From NCBI GenBank assembly GCA_030828305.1, contig JAURCU010000003.1, positions 1 through 64,000 on the forward strand: a stretch of 64,000 bases of DNA, in the 5' to 3' direction. Below are positions 51,153 through 61,021 of this stretch, piece after piece. Origin of the DNA: Luteolibacter sp. (GTDB taxonomy: Bacteria; Verrucomicrobiota; Verrucomicrobiia; Verrucomicrobiales; Akkermansiaceae). The translations under genes and the position numbers were made by a program. The stretch's first letter is position 1. Each line of letters opens with the position of its first letter. Below the pieces are notes generated by a model. It was given only the letters and a program-made list of their open reading frames with translations. It searched no databases and was not told the DNA's origin.

Positions 51153-51740
51153 TTGATACGCTACTCTCTATCCGTCCTAGGTCTTATGATTGCGGCCCTT
51201 TTGGTCCAGCAATTCATGCCGACTTTCACGGGTATTTACAGCTCGCGCATCCTGCTGCTGCATCTGGTATTCCTCTGTGCTGCTGTGACTGTGGGTCAGC
51301 CCACCATGCTGCTGTTGGCATTCATCGGTGGTATCCTGTGGGACGCCCAGTGCGCTCTGGGTCCCGATGTGGGAGATCCGGAGGTCTATGTTGAGCAGGT
51401 GGAAAGCCTGCGTTTCGGTTTCTCGGTGCTGATGTTTGGTGCGCTTGGTTTCTTGATGCAGGGAATCCAACCGCTTTACCGCAGGGGTAAGTGGCAGTTC
51501 TCGGTCTTGCTCTCGGGCATTGCGATTTTCTTTTACCTCGCTGGGGAATATTTGGTCATCAATTTCCTGCGTGGTGACTTCATGCTCACCCGTGCCACCT
51601 TCATGCAGATGGTCTACACCTCGGTGCTGACAATGCTGGTCTCGCCCCTCATTCTTTGGCTGCTGGCGCTGATCGCCAAGCGCTATGGCCATTCACTCTT
51701 TTCCGAGCGCAAGCAGAAGCGCCATCCCGCCTGGTCATGA
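51153..51740 (+). CDS. mreD: Rod shape-determining protein MreD-like membrane protein
   Basis: Multi-TM ORF between mreC and PBP2; probable TTG start (LIRYSLSVLGLMIAALLVQQF); stop overlaps the next ATG. Confidence 0.72.
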   Translation: MIRYSLSVLGLMIAALLVQQFMPTFTGIYSSRILLLHLVFLCAAVTVGQPTMLLLAFIGGILWDAQCALGPDVGDPEVYVEQVESLRFGFSVLMFGALGFLMQGIQPLYRRGKWQFSVLLSGIAIFFYLAGEYLVINFLRGDFMLTRATFMQMVYTSVLTMLVSPLILWLLALIAKRYGHSLFSERKQKRHPAWS

Positions 51741-53911
51741 AGGAGATGATTCCCATGCGCCGCGAGGGCTTTCGCCTGCGACTGTATTTGCTGACCGCCC
51801 TCATGTTGGCAGGCTTCGGTTTGCTGCTCAACCGCCTGCACGACTTCCAGATCTTGCGCCGCGACGAATTCCTCAGTCAGGTTCCGGGCAACAAGGAGGT
51901 CACTATCCGCGAGCCCGGAATTCGTGGCGATATTGTTGATCGCAACGGGGTGTTGCTCGCCATGAATGTTCGCAAGTATGAGCTTTGGTTCAACCTCGAG
52001 GAGGTGCGCGATGCCTATCTTGCGCGACTGCGTGCTGCCAAGGTTGAGGCCTACAGCGGCCCGATCAAAGCAGAGTCTGACATCGTCGCCATGGTCAAGG
52101 ATGGTGAAGACAGTCCGATTGGACAGCTCCAGAAGCTGGGTTTGGCCAAGAACTTCAAGGCGAGCGCCATGCGCACCCACTATCTCACCCACGGTGGTCT
52201 GATTCCCTACACTTATTACAGCGATCTCAACTTCAGCCAGTTTGCCAAAATTGCTGAGAACAGTCGTAAAATTCCTGGTGTCCAAGTTGGAGTGAGGCCC
52301 CAGCGCAGCTACCCCTATGGAACGCTTGGAAGTCACATCATTGGCTATCTCAAACAGTGGGAGAAGGGGGACATTTCGCCCGATGCACAGCAGAAATTTG
52401 ATCACTATATTGGGGATGACAAGGGAATCGCCGGCGTTGAAGCGAGCATGGATTCCTACTTGCAGGGACTTGAGGGCATCAAGAAGGTGGCCAAGGACGA
52501 GAAGGGTCGGACTCTCAAGATGCTCGACTACACTCCGCCTGAGCTTGGCGCCAAGGTGATGCTCACCATGGATGCCCGCGTCCAGTATTTGCTGGAGAAT
52601 GTGATGCGCCGCGTGGGCCGTGGCGCGGCAGTTGTCATGGATGTGAATACCGGCGAAGTGCTGGCGATGGCCTCGGTTCCGGACTATGATCCCAACGCCT
52701 TCATTCCGAGCATTTCGAGTGAACGTTGGAAGTCCTACCGTGAGAGTGTCCAGCTTTCCCCACTGACCAATCGCGCGATCTCTGAATTTGCCCCGGGCTC
52801 AACCATGAAAGTTCCCACCGCGATTGCCGGCGCTCTTCAAGGCTTGGCCAGGCGCAGTTGTACTTGCTCGGGATTCGTATCTTACGGCAATCACAAGGTG
52901 GGTTGCTGGATTTACAACATGCGTGGTGGTGCGCACGGCCCGCTACGACTTTCCGAGGCGCTTCAGCGCTCCTGCAACCCCTACTTCAACAAGATTGCCA
53001 ACATGATGGGTTGTGAGAAGCTCGTCGAGGGCTGCGAGAAGGTGGGGCTCGGCCAACGCACCGGCATCCGTCTTCCCGCTGAAAGTCCCGGGATCCTGCC
53101 AGGCAGCCGTGGCTGGCGATCGGCCAACCCCGGCCTCAGCATGACGCCGGTCATGGAAGCCTTCACCTCCATCGGTCAGGGTGACATGATGGCCACGCCG
53201 CTTCAGATGGCGGCGATGACCGCCTGTGTTGCCAACGGCGGCAAGTATTACCAGCCGCGCATCATCCGCAAAGTGGTGGCCAGCAATGGGGAAGTGCTTC
53301 TGGGTGACCAGCCGGTGCTAAAGAGCGATATCATTGCAATGGGGGTTGCGCCTGAGGATTTTGAACTCATCCGCAAGGGCATGTGGATGGCGGTCAACGA
53401 GTCTGGTGGCACCGCTCGCCGGGCAAAGATGGAAGAGATCGAAGTGGCAGCAAAGACTGGCACAGCCCAGACCATTGACAACGGCCAGAAGTCCCATAAC
53501 TCGTGGATGATCAGTTTTGCGCCCTATGAAAAACCTCGCTACGCCGTTGCTGTGGTGGTCCAGAATGGTGCCTCAGGTGGTCTGGTCTGCGGACCTCTGA
53601 CTTATCTAATATACCGCGGATTGTTCACCCGTGACGCTGGCGGGCGTCTGCCACTCAAACGCATGCAAGAGTTTGCCGGAAACACTGACCGGGTCGAGCA
53701 AGTTGAGCTTCCAGAAGATGTTCTGGCCGCCATTGATGTTACTGTTCTTGAGGAAGAATACGCAGGTGAGACGGGTGCTGAAGTCACCGCCCTTGTGCCT
53801 CAGTCCGGCACGCCGCCGCGCGCGCAAATTGTCCCCTTAACCCCTACCATTACCATTGAAGCAGACGACGAGGGCACCGTGGTGCCTCGCGCTGTTCCTG
53901 TGCAACCCTGA
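51737..53911 (+). CDS. mrdA: Penicillin-binding protein 2
   Basis: IRGDIVDRNGVLLAMNVR; SEFAPGSTMKVPTAIAGAL (SxxK); KTGTAQTIDNGQKSHNSWMISFAPYE. Confidence 0.93.
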   Translation: MKEMIPMRREGFRLRLYLLTALMLAGFGLLLNRLHDFQILRRDEFLSQVPGNKEVTIREPGIRGDIVDRNGVLLAMNVRKYELWFNLEEVRDAYLARLRAAKVEAYSGPIKAESDIVAMVKDGEDSPIGQLQKLGLAKNFKASAMRTHYLTHGGLIPYTYYSDLNFSQFAKIAENSRKIPGVQVGVRPQRSYPYGTLGSHIIGYLKQWEKGDISPDAQQKFDHYIGDDKGIAGVEASMDSYLQGLEGIKKVAKDEKGRTLKMLDYTPPELGAKVMLTMDARVQYLLENVMRRVGRGAAVVMDVNTGEVLAMASVPDYDPNAFIPSISSERWKSYRESVQLSPLTNRAISEFAPGSTMKVPTAIAGALQGLARRSCTCSGFVSYGNHKVGCWIYNMRGGAHGPLRLSEALQRSCNPYFNKIANMMGCEKLVEGCEKVGLGQRTGIRLPAESPGILPGSRGWRSANPGLSMTPVMEAFTSIGQGDMMATPLQMAAMTACVANGGKYYQPRIIRKVVASNGEVLLGDQPVLKSDIIAMGVAPEDFELIRKGMWMAVNESGGTARRAKMEEIEVAAKTGTAQTIDNGQKSHNSWMISFAPYEKPRYAVAVVVQNGASGGLVCGPLTYLIYRGLFTRDAGGRLPLKRMQEFAGNTDRVEQVELPEDVLAAIDVTVLEEEYAGETGAEVTALVPQSGTPPRAQIVPLTPTITIEADDEGTVVPRAVPVQP

Positions 53912-53942
53912 ACCACAAGTCTCACATTTATCCCATAACACT

Positions 53943-55535
53943 ATGATCAGTAATATCAAACGCATGCTCGGCATCGGAACCCCGGACCCCTCTCGGGGAA
54001 ATACCATCGTGGTCAATGCCGAGAAATTAGAACGACGCGTCGCCCTGCTTGAGGATGGCGTGCTCGAGGAATACTCGGTGGAGCGCGAAGGCGATCAGAA
54101 CATCGTCGGCGGTATCTTCAAGGGTCGGGTCAAGAACATCGAGCAGGGCCTCAAGGCTATGTTCGTGGACATCGGCTTGGAGAAGAATGCCTTTCTTCAC
54201 TTCTGGGACGCCATTCCCGCCGCCTTGGACTCCGGTTTGGAAGAAATTCAGCGCAAGGGCAAGCATAAGGCCAAGAAGGCCAAGAAGATTACTTCCAAGG
54301 ACATCCCCAGCATCTATCCGGTGGGCTCCGAGATCGTGATTCAGGTATCCAAGGGGCCGATAGGCACCAAGGGGCCAAGGGTCACCACCAACATCTCGCT
54401 GGCCGGCCGCTATCTGGTGCTCATGCCCTACACCGAGCAATTCGGTATTTCGCGTAAAATTGACGATCCCAAGGAGCGAGCCCGTCTGCGCGATATCATG
54501 CAAAAGCTCTCCGTGCCAGAAGGCATGGGTGTGATCATGCGTACGGTCGCCCAAGGCACGCGTGCCCGCCACTTCGTGCGTGATCTCGCCATGCTCCTTG
54601 AGCAATGGGACGAGATCGAGGCCCGCCGCGCCAACAACCCGCCACCGGCCTGCATTTACAAAGAGCCAGGTTTGGTCGAGCGCTCTGCCCGCGACTTTCT
54701 CACCGAGGAGGTCAACCAGATCATCTGCGATGACGAGGAAACCACCGAAATGATCCGCGAGATCGCCGGCAAGATATCGCGCCGGGCCAAGCGTCGGGTG
54801 CACTACATGGCGCCCACCGCAGAGCCCATCTTCGAGCGCATTGGTATCCAGAAGCAGATTGACGAAGCTTTTTCACGTCAGGTTTGGCTGCCCTGTGGAG
54901 GCTATCTGGTCATCGATGAAACCGAGGCGTTGATATCCATTGACGTAAACACCGGGCGCAACCGGGGCTCCAAGGATGTCGACAAGATGATCTTGCAAAC
55001 CAATATCGAGGCAGCAGAGGAAACCGCGCGCCAACTGCGGTTGCGAAACATTGGTGGCCTGGTGGTCATCGACCTCATCGACATGCGTCATCGCCGTGAT
55101 CAGCAGGCTGTCTACAAAGCCATTAAAGAGCGCCTCAAGCGTGACAAGGCCAAGACTCAGGTGCTCCAAATCTCACAAATCGGTCTCATGGAAATGACCC
55201 GCCAGCGCCTCAACGAGTCCTTGCTGGATTCGATGTATGAGCCCTGCCCATACTGCCAGGGTGCCAGTCGGGTAAAGACACCGATGACCATGTCTGTGGA
55301 AATTCAGCGTCAACTCAACACAGTGATCCAGAAGCACCGTGACGAGGTTGGCGATATAATCGTGGTGGTCAACAGCGAGGTGCTCAACCGCTTCAAGAGC
55401 GAGGACTCCAAACTCCTGGTCGAACTCGAGCGTTCCCATTCCGGCCGTCTCATCTTCCGCTCGGATCCGGCCTTGCAGCGAGAGCGCTACGCCATCATCG
55501 ACGCAAAGACCGAGAAAACCTTGGAATCCCGTTGA
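53943..55535 (+). CDS. rng: Ribonuclease E/G family
   Basis: YSVEREGDQNIVGGIFKGRVKNIEQGLKAMFVDIGLEKNAFLH (S1); GGYLVIDETEALISIDVNTGR; LIDMRHRRDQQAV. Confidence 0.94.
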   Translation: MISNIKRMLGIGTPDPSRGNTIVVNAEKLERRVALLEDGVLEEYSVEREGDQNIVGGIFKGRVKNIEQGLKAMFVDIGLEKNAFLHFWDAIPAALDSGLEEIQRKGKHKAKKAKKITSKDIPSIYPVGSEIVIQVSKGPIGTKGPRVTTNISLAGRYLVLMPYTEQFGISRKIDDPKERARLRDIMQKLSVPEGMGVIMRTVAQGTRARHFVRDLAMLLEQWDEIEARRANNPPPACIYKEPGLVERSARDFLTEEVNQIICDDEETTEMIREIAGKISRRAKRRVHYMAPTAEPIFERIGIQKQIDEAFSRQVWLPCGGYLVIDETEALISIDVNTGRNRGSKDVDKMILQTNIEAAEETARQLRLRNIGGLVVIDLIDMRHRRDQQAVYKAIKERLKRDKAKTQVLQISQIGLMEMTRQRLNESLLDSMYEPCPYCQGASRVKTPMTMSVEIQRQLNTVIQKHRDEVGDIIVVVNSEVLNRFKSEDSKLLVELERSHSGRLIFRSDPALQRERYAIIDAKTEKTLESR

Positions 55536-55580
55536 TCAAGAGAACCTCAGTTTCGGCAAGTAATCTGCTACATCCGGACC

Positions 55581-56984
55581 ATGCCCCGTAAAACAAAGAT
55601 CATCTGCACTCTGGGTCCGGCCACCGAGGCCGAGGAGAAGATCGGTGAGCTGATCGAGGCCGGGGTCAACGTGTTCCGGCTCAACATGAGTCATGCCAAG
55701 CACGAATGGGCCAAGCAGATGGTCGGTCAGGTGCGGACACAGGCCGAGCGCCATAAGCGCCACATCGGCATTCTCTTCGATCTGACTGGGCCCTCCATCA
55801 GAACCGGAGAACTCGAAGAACCCTACGAGTTGACCCAGGGCGATGAGGTCGAATTCCGCAAGTGCGGCACCGAACCCAACACCGAACTTTCCACCACGGT
55901 CAACTACGAGGGTCTGATGGAGGATGTCGAGGTCGGCAACACCTTGGTGGTCGATAACGGTGCTTTGCTGATGGACATCGAAAAGGTCGAGGGTGATCGC
56001 GTTCTCTGCCGGGTCAAAACCCCCGGCACCTTGGGCTCACGCCGCCACATCAACCTGCCCGGGGTTCGTCTGAACCTGCCTGCGCTCACCGACAAGGATC
56101 GAGAGGACCTCGAGCTCGCCGTTGAGTGCAAGGCCGACTACATCGCCGGCTCGTTCGTGCGTGACGCCGCCCATGTTAGAGAATTGCGCGACGCCATGGA
56201 GGGACTCGGCGGCGATGCCCACCTGATTGCCAAACTTGAGGACCAGGAGGCCATCCGTAACATGGACGCCATCATCCGCGAGGCGGACATCATCATGATT
56301 GCGCGGGGTGACCTCGGCACAGAGGTCGAATTCGAGGAGCTTCCACTCTTGCAACGCCGTTTGGTCAAGCGTTGCCATGAACTCAGCAAGCGGGTGATTG
56401 TCGCAACCCAGTTGCTGGAGTCCATGATCACCAACCCGACACCGACCCGAGCGGAGGTGACCGATGTGATGAACGCTTCCTACGAGGAGGCCGATGCCCT
56501 GATGCTTTCCGGGGAGACTTCCGTGGGTCGCTATCCACTGCGTTGCGTGGAGGCATTGGTGCGCATCTCCACCCGGATGGAGCGATCCGGCGGCCATGGC
56601 TATGGCGATCATGTGCTATTGCAGGATGAACGCCAGAAGGTGGCCAGCGCGGCAGTTGAGCTGGCCGATTCCCTTGCCAATTCTCGTCTGGTCGTGCTGA
56701 CTCGCCGCGGGGTGCTGGCCAATCAGGTGGCCATGCTTCGCCCGAAAACTCCGGGTTTCTATGCCTTCACACCACGCGAGGAAGTCTGTCGACAGCTCAG
56801 TATCACCCGTGGGGTGCAGGCTATTCGCCTTGGCTTCTCAAGCAATGTTGAGGAGACGGTCAAGAAGGTCACCGATCACCTGCTGGCTGAGGGTCTGGTC
56901 AATACGGGCACGCCCATGGTGATCGTTTCGGACATCTTCTCCGACCACTTTGCTGCGAACTCGATTCTTTTGCATCACGCATAG
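55581..56984 (+). CDS. pyk: Pyruvate kinase
   Basis: TKIICTLGPATEAEEKIGELIEAGVNVFRLNMSH; IMIARGDLGTEVEFEELPLLQRRLV; NPTPTRAEVTDV. Confidence 0.97.
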   Translation: MPRKTKIICTLGPATEAEEKIGELIEAGVNVFRLNMSHAKHEWAKQMVGQVRTQAERHKRHIGILFDLTGPSIRTGELEEPYELTQGDEVEFRKCGTEPNTELSTTVNYEGLMEDVEVGNTLVVDNGALLMDIEKVEGDRVLCRVKTPGTLGSRRHINLPGVRLNLPALTDKDREDLELAVECKADYIAGSFVRDAAHVRELRDAMEGLGGDAHLIAKLEDQEAIRNMDAIIREADIIMIARGDLGTEVEFEELPLLQRRLVKRCHELSKRVIVATQLLESMITNPTPTRAEVTDVMNASYEEADALMLSGETSVGRYPLRCVEALVRISTRMERSGGHGYGDHVLLQDERQKVASAAVELADSLANSRLVVLTRRGVLANQVAMLRPKTPGFYAFTPREEVCRQLSITRGVQAIRLGFSSNVEETVKKVTDHLLAEGLVNTGTPMVIVSDIFSDHFAANSILLHHA

Positions 56985-57008
56985 CATGGCCATTGCACGG
57001 GTCCATGG

Positions 57009-57132
57009 CTCTCGGTCGAGAGCGTGTTGAATGACATGGGCCACCGCATGCGGTATTCATTTTTCAGGCAGTAAACTACTGCGCAGTCATATAGGCCGGA
57101 GTTTAAAAATTCTCAGGAGTTGAGGCTCAACA
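57009..57132. other. Cluster of short perfect hairpins in a convergent intergenic region (possible ncRNA or terminators)
   Basis: CTCTCG-GT-CGAGAG (57009-57022); palindrome ACCGCATGCGGT (57043-57054) followed by ATTCATTTTTC; GCAGTA-AAC-TACTGC (57068-57082); GTTGAG-G-CTCAAC (57119-57131). Confidence 0.5.
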
Positions 57133-57201
57133 CCTCATGCTTGGCGCGGTCGTGAGACGGGAGCCAGGCGCGACCCGCCCCCAAATGGATTTTGCGCCGC
57201 T

Positions 57202-58095
57202 TTAGCGGCGGCGCAGCAGGACAAGTAGGCCCAAGGCACTGAGCAGGGCGATGCTGGGCTCGGGAATCACCGTGGTCACGGTGTAGCCGGCGAATTGGAA
57301 TTGGCCGGCGCTGCCAGACCTTGAGTCGATGGAGATGGACAGGTCCGAGCCTGTCACTGCGGTGTTTACTTCTACCGTGTAGGTGAAGAACCCATCACCG
57401 TCGCTGCCGAGTATGGAAGTAGAGAATTCAGTCACCGAATCGTTGCCATCAGATGCAAATAGATCGACGGTGGCATCGAAGCTGCGATTGGTGTTGGTGT
57501 GGTCCATATAGAGGACCACGATATTGGTGCCAACGGCGAGGTCGTTGAAGGTGATGTTGAAGATATCCTCGGTGCCACCGATGCCATTGGCTGCGCCCAA
57601 AGGGTTATAAGTTCCGCTGACGGGAGTGAATCCGTCGTCAATGGTGAATTGCCATGCCAAGCCGGTATTCCCGTTCGAGTATTCAGCGTCCCCGCGCTCG
57701 GTTAGGGTGACGATACCGATGCCGGGCGAGGCCATGCTGTTGGTGGCCGTGAAGTCATCGCCCCCTATGTTGGCGATTAGGGAATCGAAATCCGTGTCAG
57801 CTGCTTGAGTGCCGTTTAGAAAGTCGGCGGTGGGCAGGAAGTAGCCCCAGTCGAGATAGTTGGCTCCCGTGGTATCGATGGCCGTGGAAGATGGGTCGAT
57901 GTCAAATCCAGAGCTGGTGATGGTGGCGGCTTGGCCAGCCCCGGCACAGGCCAGGCTGATAATGCCTGCAAGAGGAAGGATGCGTGTGAGGTGAATGACT
58001 TTCATTGCTGGGGAGAAAGAAATAAGCAATTTTGTGAAACTATGCCATGACCCGTGGGGAGTCAAACCCGCATTAAAGGGAGGCAGACAAACCAT
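57202..58095 (-). CDS. PEP-CTERM sorting domain protein
   Basis: Secreted; C-terminus VIPEPSIALLSALGLLVLLRRR; true start probably MKVIHLTRILPLAGIISLACAGAGQA. Confidence 0.9.
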   Translation of the reverse strand: MVCLPPFNAGLTPHGSWHSFTKLLISFSPAMKVIHLTRILPLAGIISLACAGAGQAATITSSGFDIDPSSTAIDTTGANYLDWGYFLPTADFLNGTQAADTDFDSLIANIGGDDFTATNSMASPGIGIVTLTERGDAEYSNGNTGLAWQFTIDDGFTPVSGTYNPLGAANGIGGTEDIFNITFNDLAVGTNIVVLYMDHTNTNRSFDATVDLFASDGNDSVTEFSTSILGSDGDGFFTYTVEVNTAVTGSDLSISIDSRSGSAGQFQFAGYTVTTVIPEPSIALLSALGLLVLLRRR

Positions 58096-58222
58096 AGAAA
58101 CGCTGGATATGTGCTGAACCTCAATGCCGAGCAGTCACCCACCGAGATAAAGGATTGCGTGACATTGTATCCCGGTATCACCAGAGAAAAGTCCAGGGAC
58201 CAAAGACAGCCAGCAAACGGGC

Positions 58223-61012
58223 CTAATGCGCCTGTAACCAGTTCTTGCCGCTCCCCGAGGTGACCTCCACCGGCGTGTTGTGTGGTAATTCCAGTGCGCT
58301 CTCCATGATTTTCACAATCTTGGGAATGAGCTCCTTGGCCTCGTCCTTGGCCAGGTCGAAGACGAGTTCATCATGCACCTGCAGTAGCATGCGGGTCTTG
58401 TAGCCGCCTTTTCGCAGCAGTTGGTCCACGCGGATCATGGCCAGCTTGATCATATCGGCTGCCGTGCCCTGGATGGGCATGTTGATGGCGGCACGCTCGG
58501 CGTTGCTGCGGATGTTCTGGTTGCCGGAATTGAGATCGGTAAAGGCGCGTTTGCGCCCACAGAGGGTCTCGGCGTAGCCAGCCTCGCGTGCACGCTCGAC
58601 GGTTTCTTCCATGAAGGTCTGGATGGCGGGATACTCGCGGAAGTAGGCATCGATGATGTCGGCGGCCTCAGTGCGTGGGATGCCGAGGCGCTGGGAGAGA
58701 CCGAAGGCGGAGATGCCGTAGATGATGCCGAAGTTAACCATCTTGGCGCGGCGGCGCTGCTCGGAAGTGACGGCGTCTTCGGCCACGCCGAAGACCTTGG
58801 CGGCGGTGACCGAGTGGATGTCAGTGCCCTGGCGGAAGGCCTCAATCATGGTCGGATCGTTGGCGATGGCGGCCATGATGCGCAGTTCAATCTGCGAGTA
58901 GTCGCAGGCGAGCAGGGTGCAGCCCTCGGTGGGCACGAAGGCTTTGCGGATCTGGCGGCCGGCCTCGGAGCGAATCGGGATGTTCTGCAGGTTGGGATCC
59001 GAGGAGGCCAGGCGGCCGGTGGCGGCGACCAATTGGTGGAAGTGGGTGTGGATGCGACCGGTTCGTGGCTGGATGTGCTGGGGCAGTGCGTCGAGGTAGG
59101 TGGACTTGAGCTTGGTGTATTCGCGCCAACTGAGGATGTCCCCGATGATGGGATGCACGCCGCTGAGTGCGGAAAGGGTCTGCTCGTCGGTCTTGAACTG
59201 GCCGGTCTTGGTCTTCTTGGGCTTGTCGACCAGCTTGAGTTGATTGAAGAGCACCTCTCCGAGTTGCTTGGGCGAGGCGATGTTGAAGGGGTCGGCGGCT
59301 TGGGCCTGGATGGCGGCAGCAAGGGGGTCGATGCGCTGCTGGAGTTCGTTGCCGATGTCATCAAGCGAATCGGTGTCGACGGCGATGCCCTGCATTTCCA
59401 TGCGCATCAGCACGGGAAGTAGGGGGCCCTCAATATCATCATAGATGCCAATCAGGCCCTGCTCTTCAAGTTTCCTGCGCAGCACTGCGGCGAGCTGAAA
59501 GGTGACATCGGCATCCTCTGCGGCATATTCGGCGAGGGTTTCCAGGGGGATGGCGGCAATGTTGAGATCCTTGGAGCTCTTTTTCTTGGCGGCCATCGAA
59601 AACAGATCGTCCTCACCCCTGTCCTCATCGGCCGGAGCCGCAATGTCGGTGAGCTTGATGGGGGAGTAACCGAGCAGAATTTCGGCAAGGTAGTCCATGC
59701 CGTGGCGGCGCTCGGGCGCAATCAGGGTGTCGGCCAGGAGGGTATCGAAAAAGGGTCCGCTGACTTCAATATCGTGGTGCAGCAGCACCGAGAGGTCGTA
59801 TTTCAGGTTGTGACCGATTTTTTCCGCGTCTCCGGCGAGGATCTCGGTGATGGCCTTGGGTAGCTCACCATCCACCGGTAGGTACCAGCCTTCATGGGCC
59901 TTCCAGCTGAAGGCGATGCCCACAAGTTTGGCGCCGAAGCGGTCGAGGGAGGTGGTCTCGATGTCGAAGCAGAAGGACTTCTGTTCTCGAAGCTCTCTGA
60001 AGAGCTCTTCGAGCTGTTTGGGATTATCGGCGACTCGGTAGTCGTGCTCAACCTCCTTGATGGTTTTGAAGCTCTGGAAGTCGGTCGGCCCGTCTTCGAC
60101 ATCCGGGCTTTTGACGACTGCTTTGGTCTTCGCATCGGCTCCGAGCACACGCTTGGCGAGGGTGCGGAATTCGAATTCGTTGAACAGGGTCTCGACGGCT
60201 TCGAGGTCGGGTTGATCGAGCTTCAGATCGTCCCAAGTCACCTCTATCGGCACATCGATGATGATGGTGGCAAGCTCCTTGGAGAGCAGAGCCTCATCGG
60301 AATGGGTTTCGATGTTTTGCTTCTGCTTGCCTTTGAGCTTGTCTGTATTGGCAATGAGATTTTCCACCGAACCGAACTGCTCGATGAGTTTGACCGCTGT
60401 CTTGGGGCCGATGCCGGGGACACCGGGGATGTTGTCCGAGGCATCACCCATCAGACCCAGCAGGTCGATGATGTGTCCGGGCTCCTTCACTCCCCAGATC
60501 TCGGGTAGCTGCTCAAGACCGATGATGTCGTGTTCGTTGCCCTTGCGACCCGGTTTCCACATGAAGGTCTTGTCCGAGATCAGCTGCGCAAAGTCCTTGT
60601 CCGGGGTGACCATGAAGGAGGAAATGCCCTCGGGTTCGGCGCGTTTGACCAGCGTGCCGATGATGTCATCGGCCTCAAAGCCATCGAGCTCAAGTACCGG
60701 AATGTGAAAGGCCTTGCACAGGGTTTTGACGTGCGGGATGGCCGCGGCCAGCTCCTCGGGCATTGCATCGCGCTGGGCCTTGTAAGCGGGAAACTTGATG
60801 TGGCGAGGGGTGGGCTCGGAAGTGTCGAAGGCCACTCCAATATGGCTGGGTTGCTCCTTTTCGAGAATCGAGAGCAGGGTGTTGGTGAAACCGTAAAGGG
60901 CTGACGTGTTGATGCCCTTGGAATTGCGGATGGGGTTCTGGATCAGCGCGAAGTGGGCCCGGTAAATGAGGGCCATGCCATCGAGCAGGAAGAGACGTGG
61001 GGTATCTGGCAT
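58223..61012 (-). CDS. polA: DNA polymerase I
   Basis: 5' nuclease (LFLLDGMALIYRAHFAL), 3'-5' exo (SFCFDIETTSLDRF), polymerase (ACDYSQIELRIMA; RRRAKMVNFGIIYG; LLQVHDELVFD). Confidence 0.97.
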   Translation of the reverse strand: MPDTPRLFLLDGMALIYRAHFALIQNPIRNSKGINTSALYGFTNTLLSILEKEQPSHIGVAFDTSEPTPRHIKFPAYKAQRDAMPEELAAAIPHVKTLCKAFHIPVLELDGFEADDIIGTLVKRAEPEGISSFMVTPDKDFAQLISDKTFMWKPGRKGNEHDIIGLEQLPEIWGVKEPGHIIDLLGLMGDASDNIPGVPGIGPKTAVKLIEQFGSVENLIANTDKLKGKQKQNIETHSDEALLSKELATIIIDVPIEVTWDDLKLDQPDLEAVETLFNEFEFRTLAKRVLGADAKTKAVVKSPDVEDGPTDFQSFKTIKEVEHDYRVADNPKQLEELFRELREQKSFCFDIETTSLDRFGAKLVGIAFSWKAHEGWYLPVDGELPKAITEILAGDAEKIGHNLKYDLSVLLHHDIEVSGPFFDTLLADTLIAPERRHGMDYLAEILLGYSPIKLTDIAAPADEDRGEDDLFSMAAKKKSSKDLNIAAIPLETLAEYAAEDADVTFQLAAVLRRKLEEQGLIGIYDDIEGPLLPVLMRMEMQGIAVDTDSLDDIGNELQQRIDPLAAAIQAQAADPFNIASPKQLGEVLFNQLKLVDKPKKTKTGQFKTDEQTLSALSGVHPIIGDILSWREYTKLKSTYLDALPQHIQPRTGRIHTHFHQLVAATGRLASSDPNLQNIPIRSEAGRQIRKAFVPTEGCTLLACDYSQIELRIMAAIANDPTMIEAFRQGTDIHSVTAAKVFGVAEDAVTSEQRRRAKMVNFGIIYGISAFGLSQRLGIPRTEAADIIDAYFREYPAIQTFMEETVERAREAGYAETLCGRKRAFTDLNSGNQNIRSNAERAAINMPIQGTAADMIKLAMIRVDQLLRKGGYKTRMLLQVHDELVFDLAKDEAKELIPKIVKIMESALELPHNTPVEVTSGSGKNWLQAH

Positions 61013-61021
61013 CAGTGAGAC

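Noticed and set aside
58421-59422. 333-aa plus ORF opposite polA
   Set aside because: Shadow of the conserved polymerase domain.
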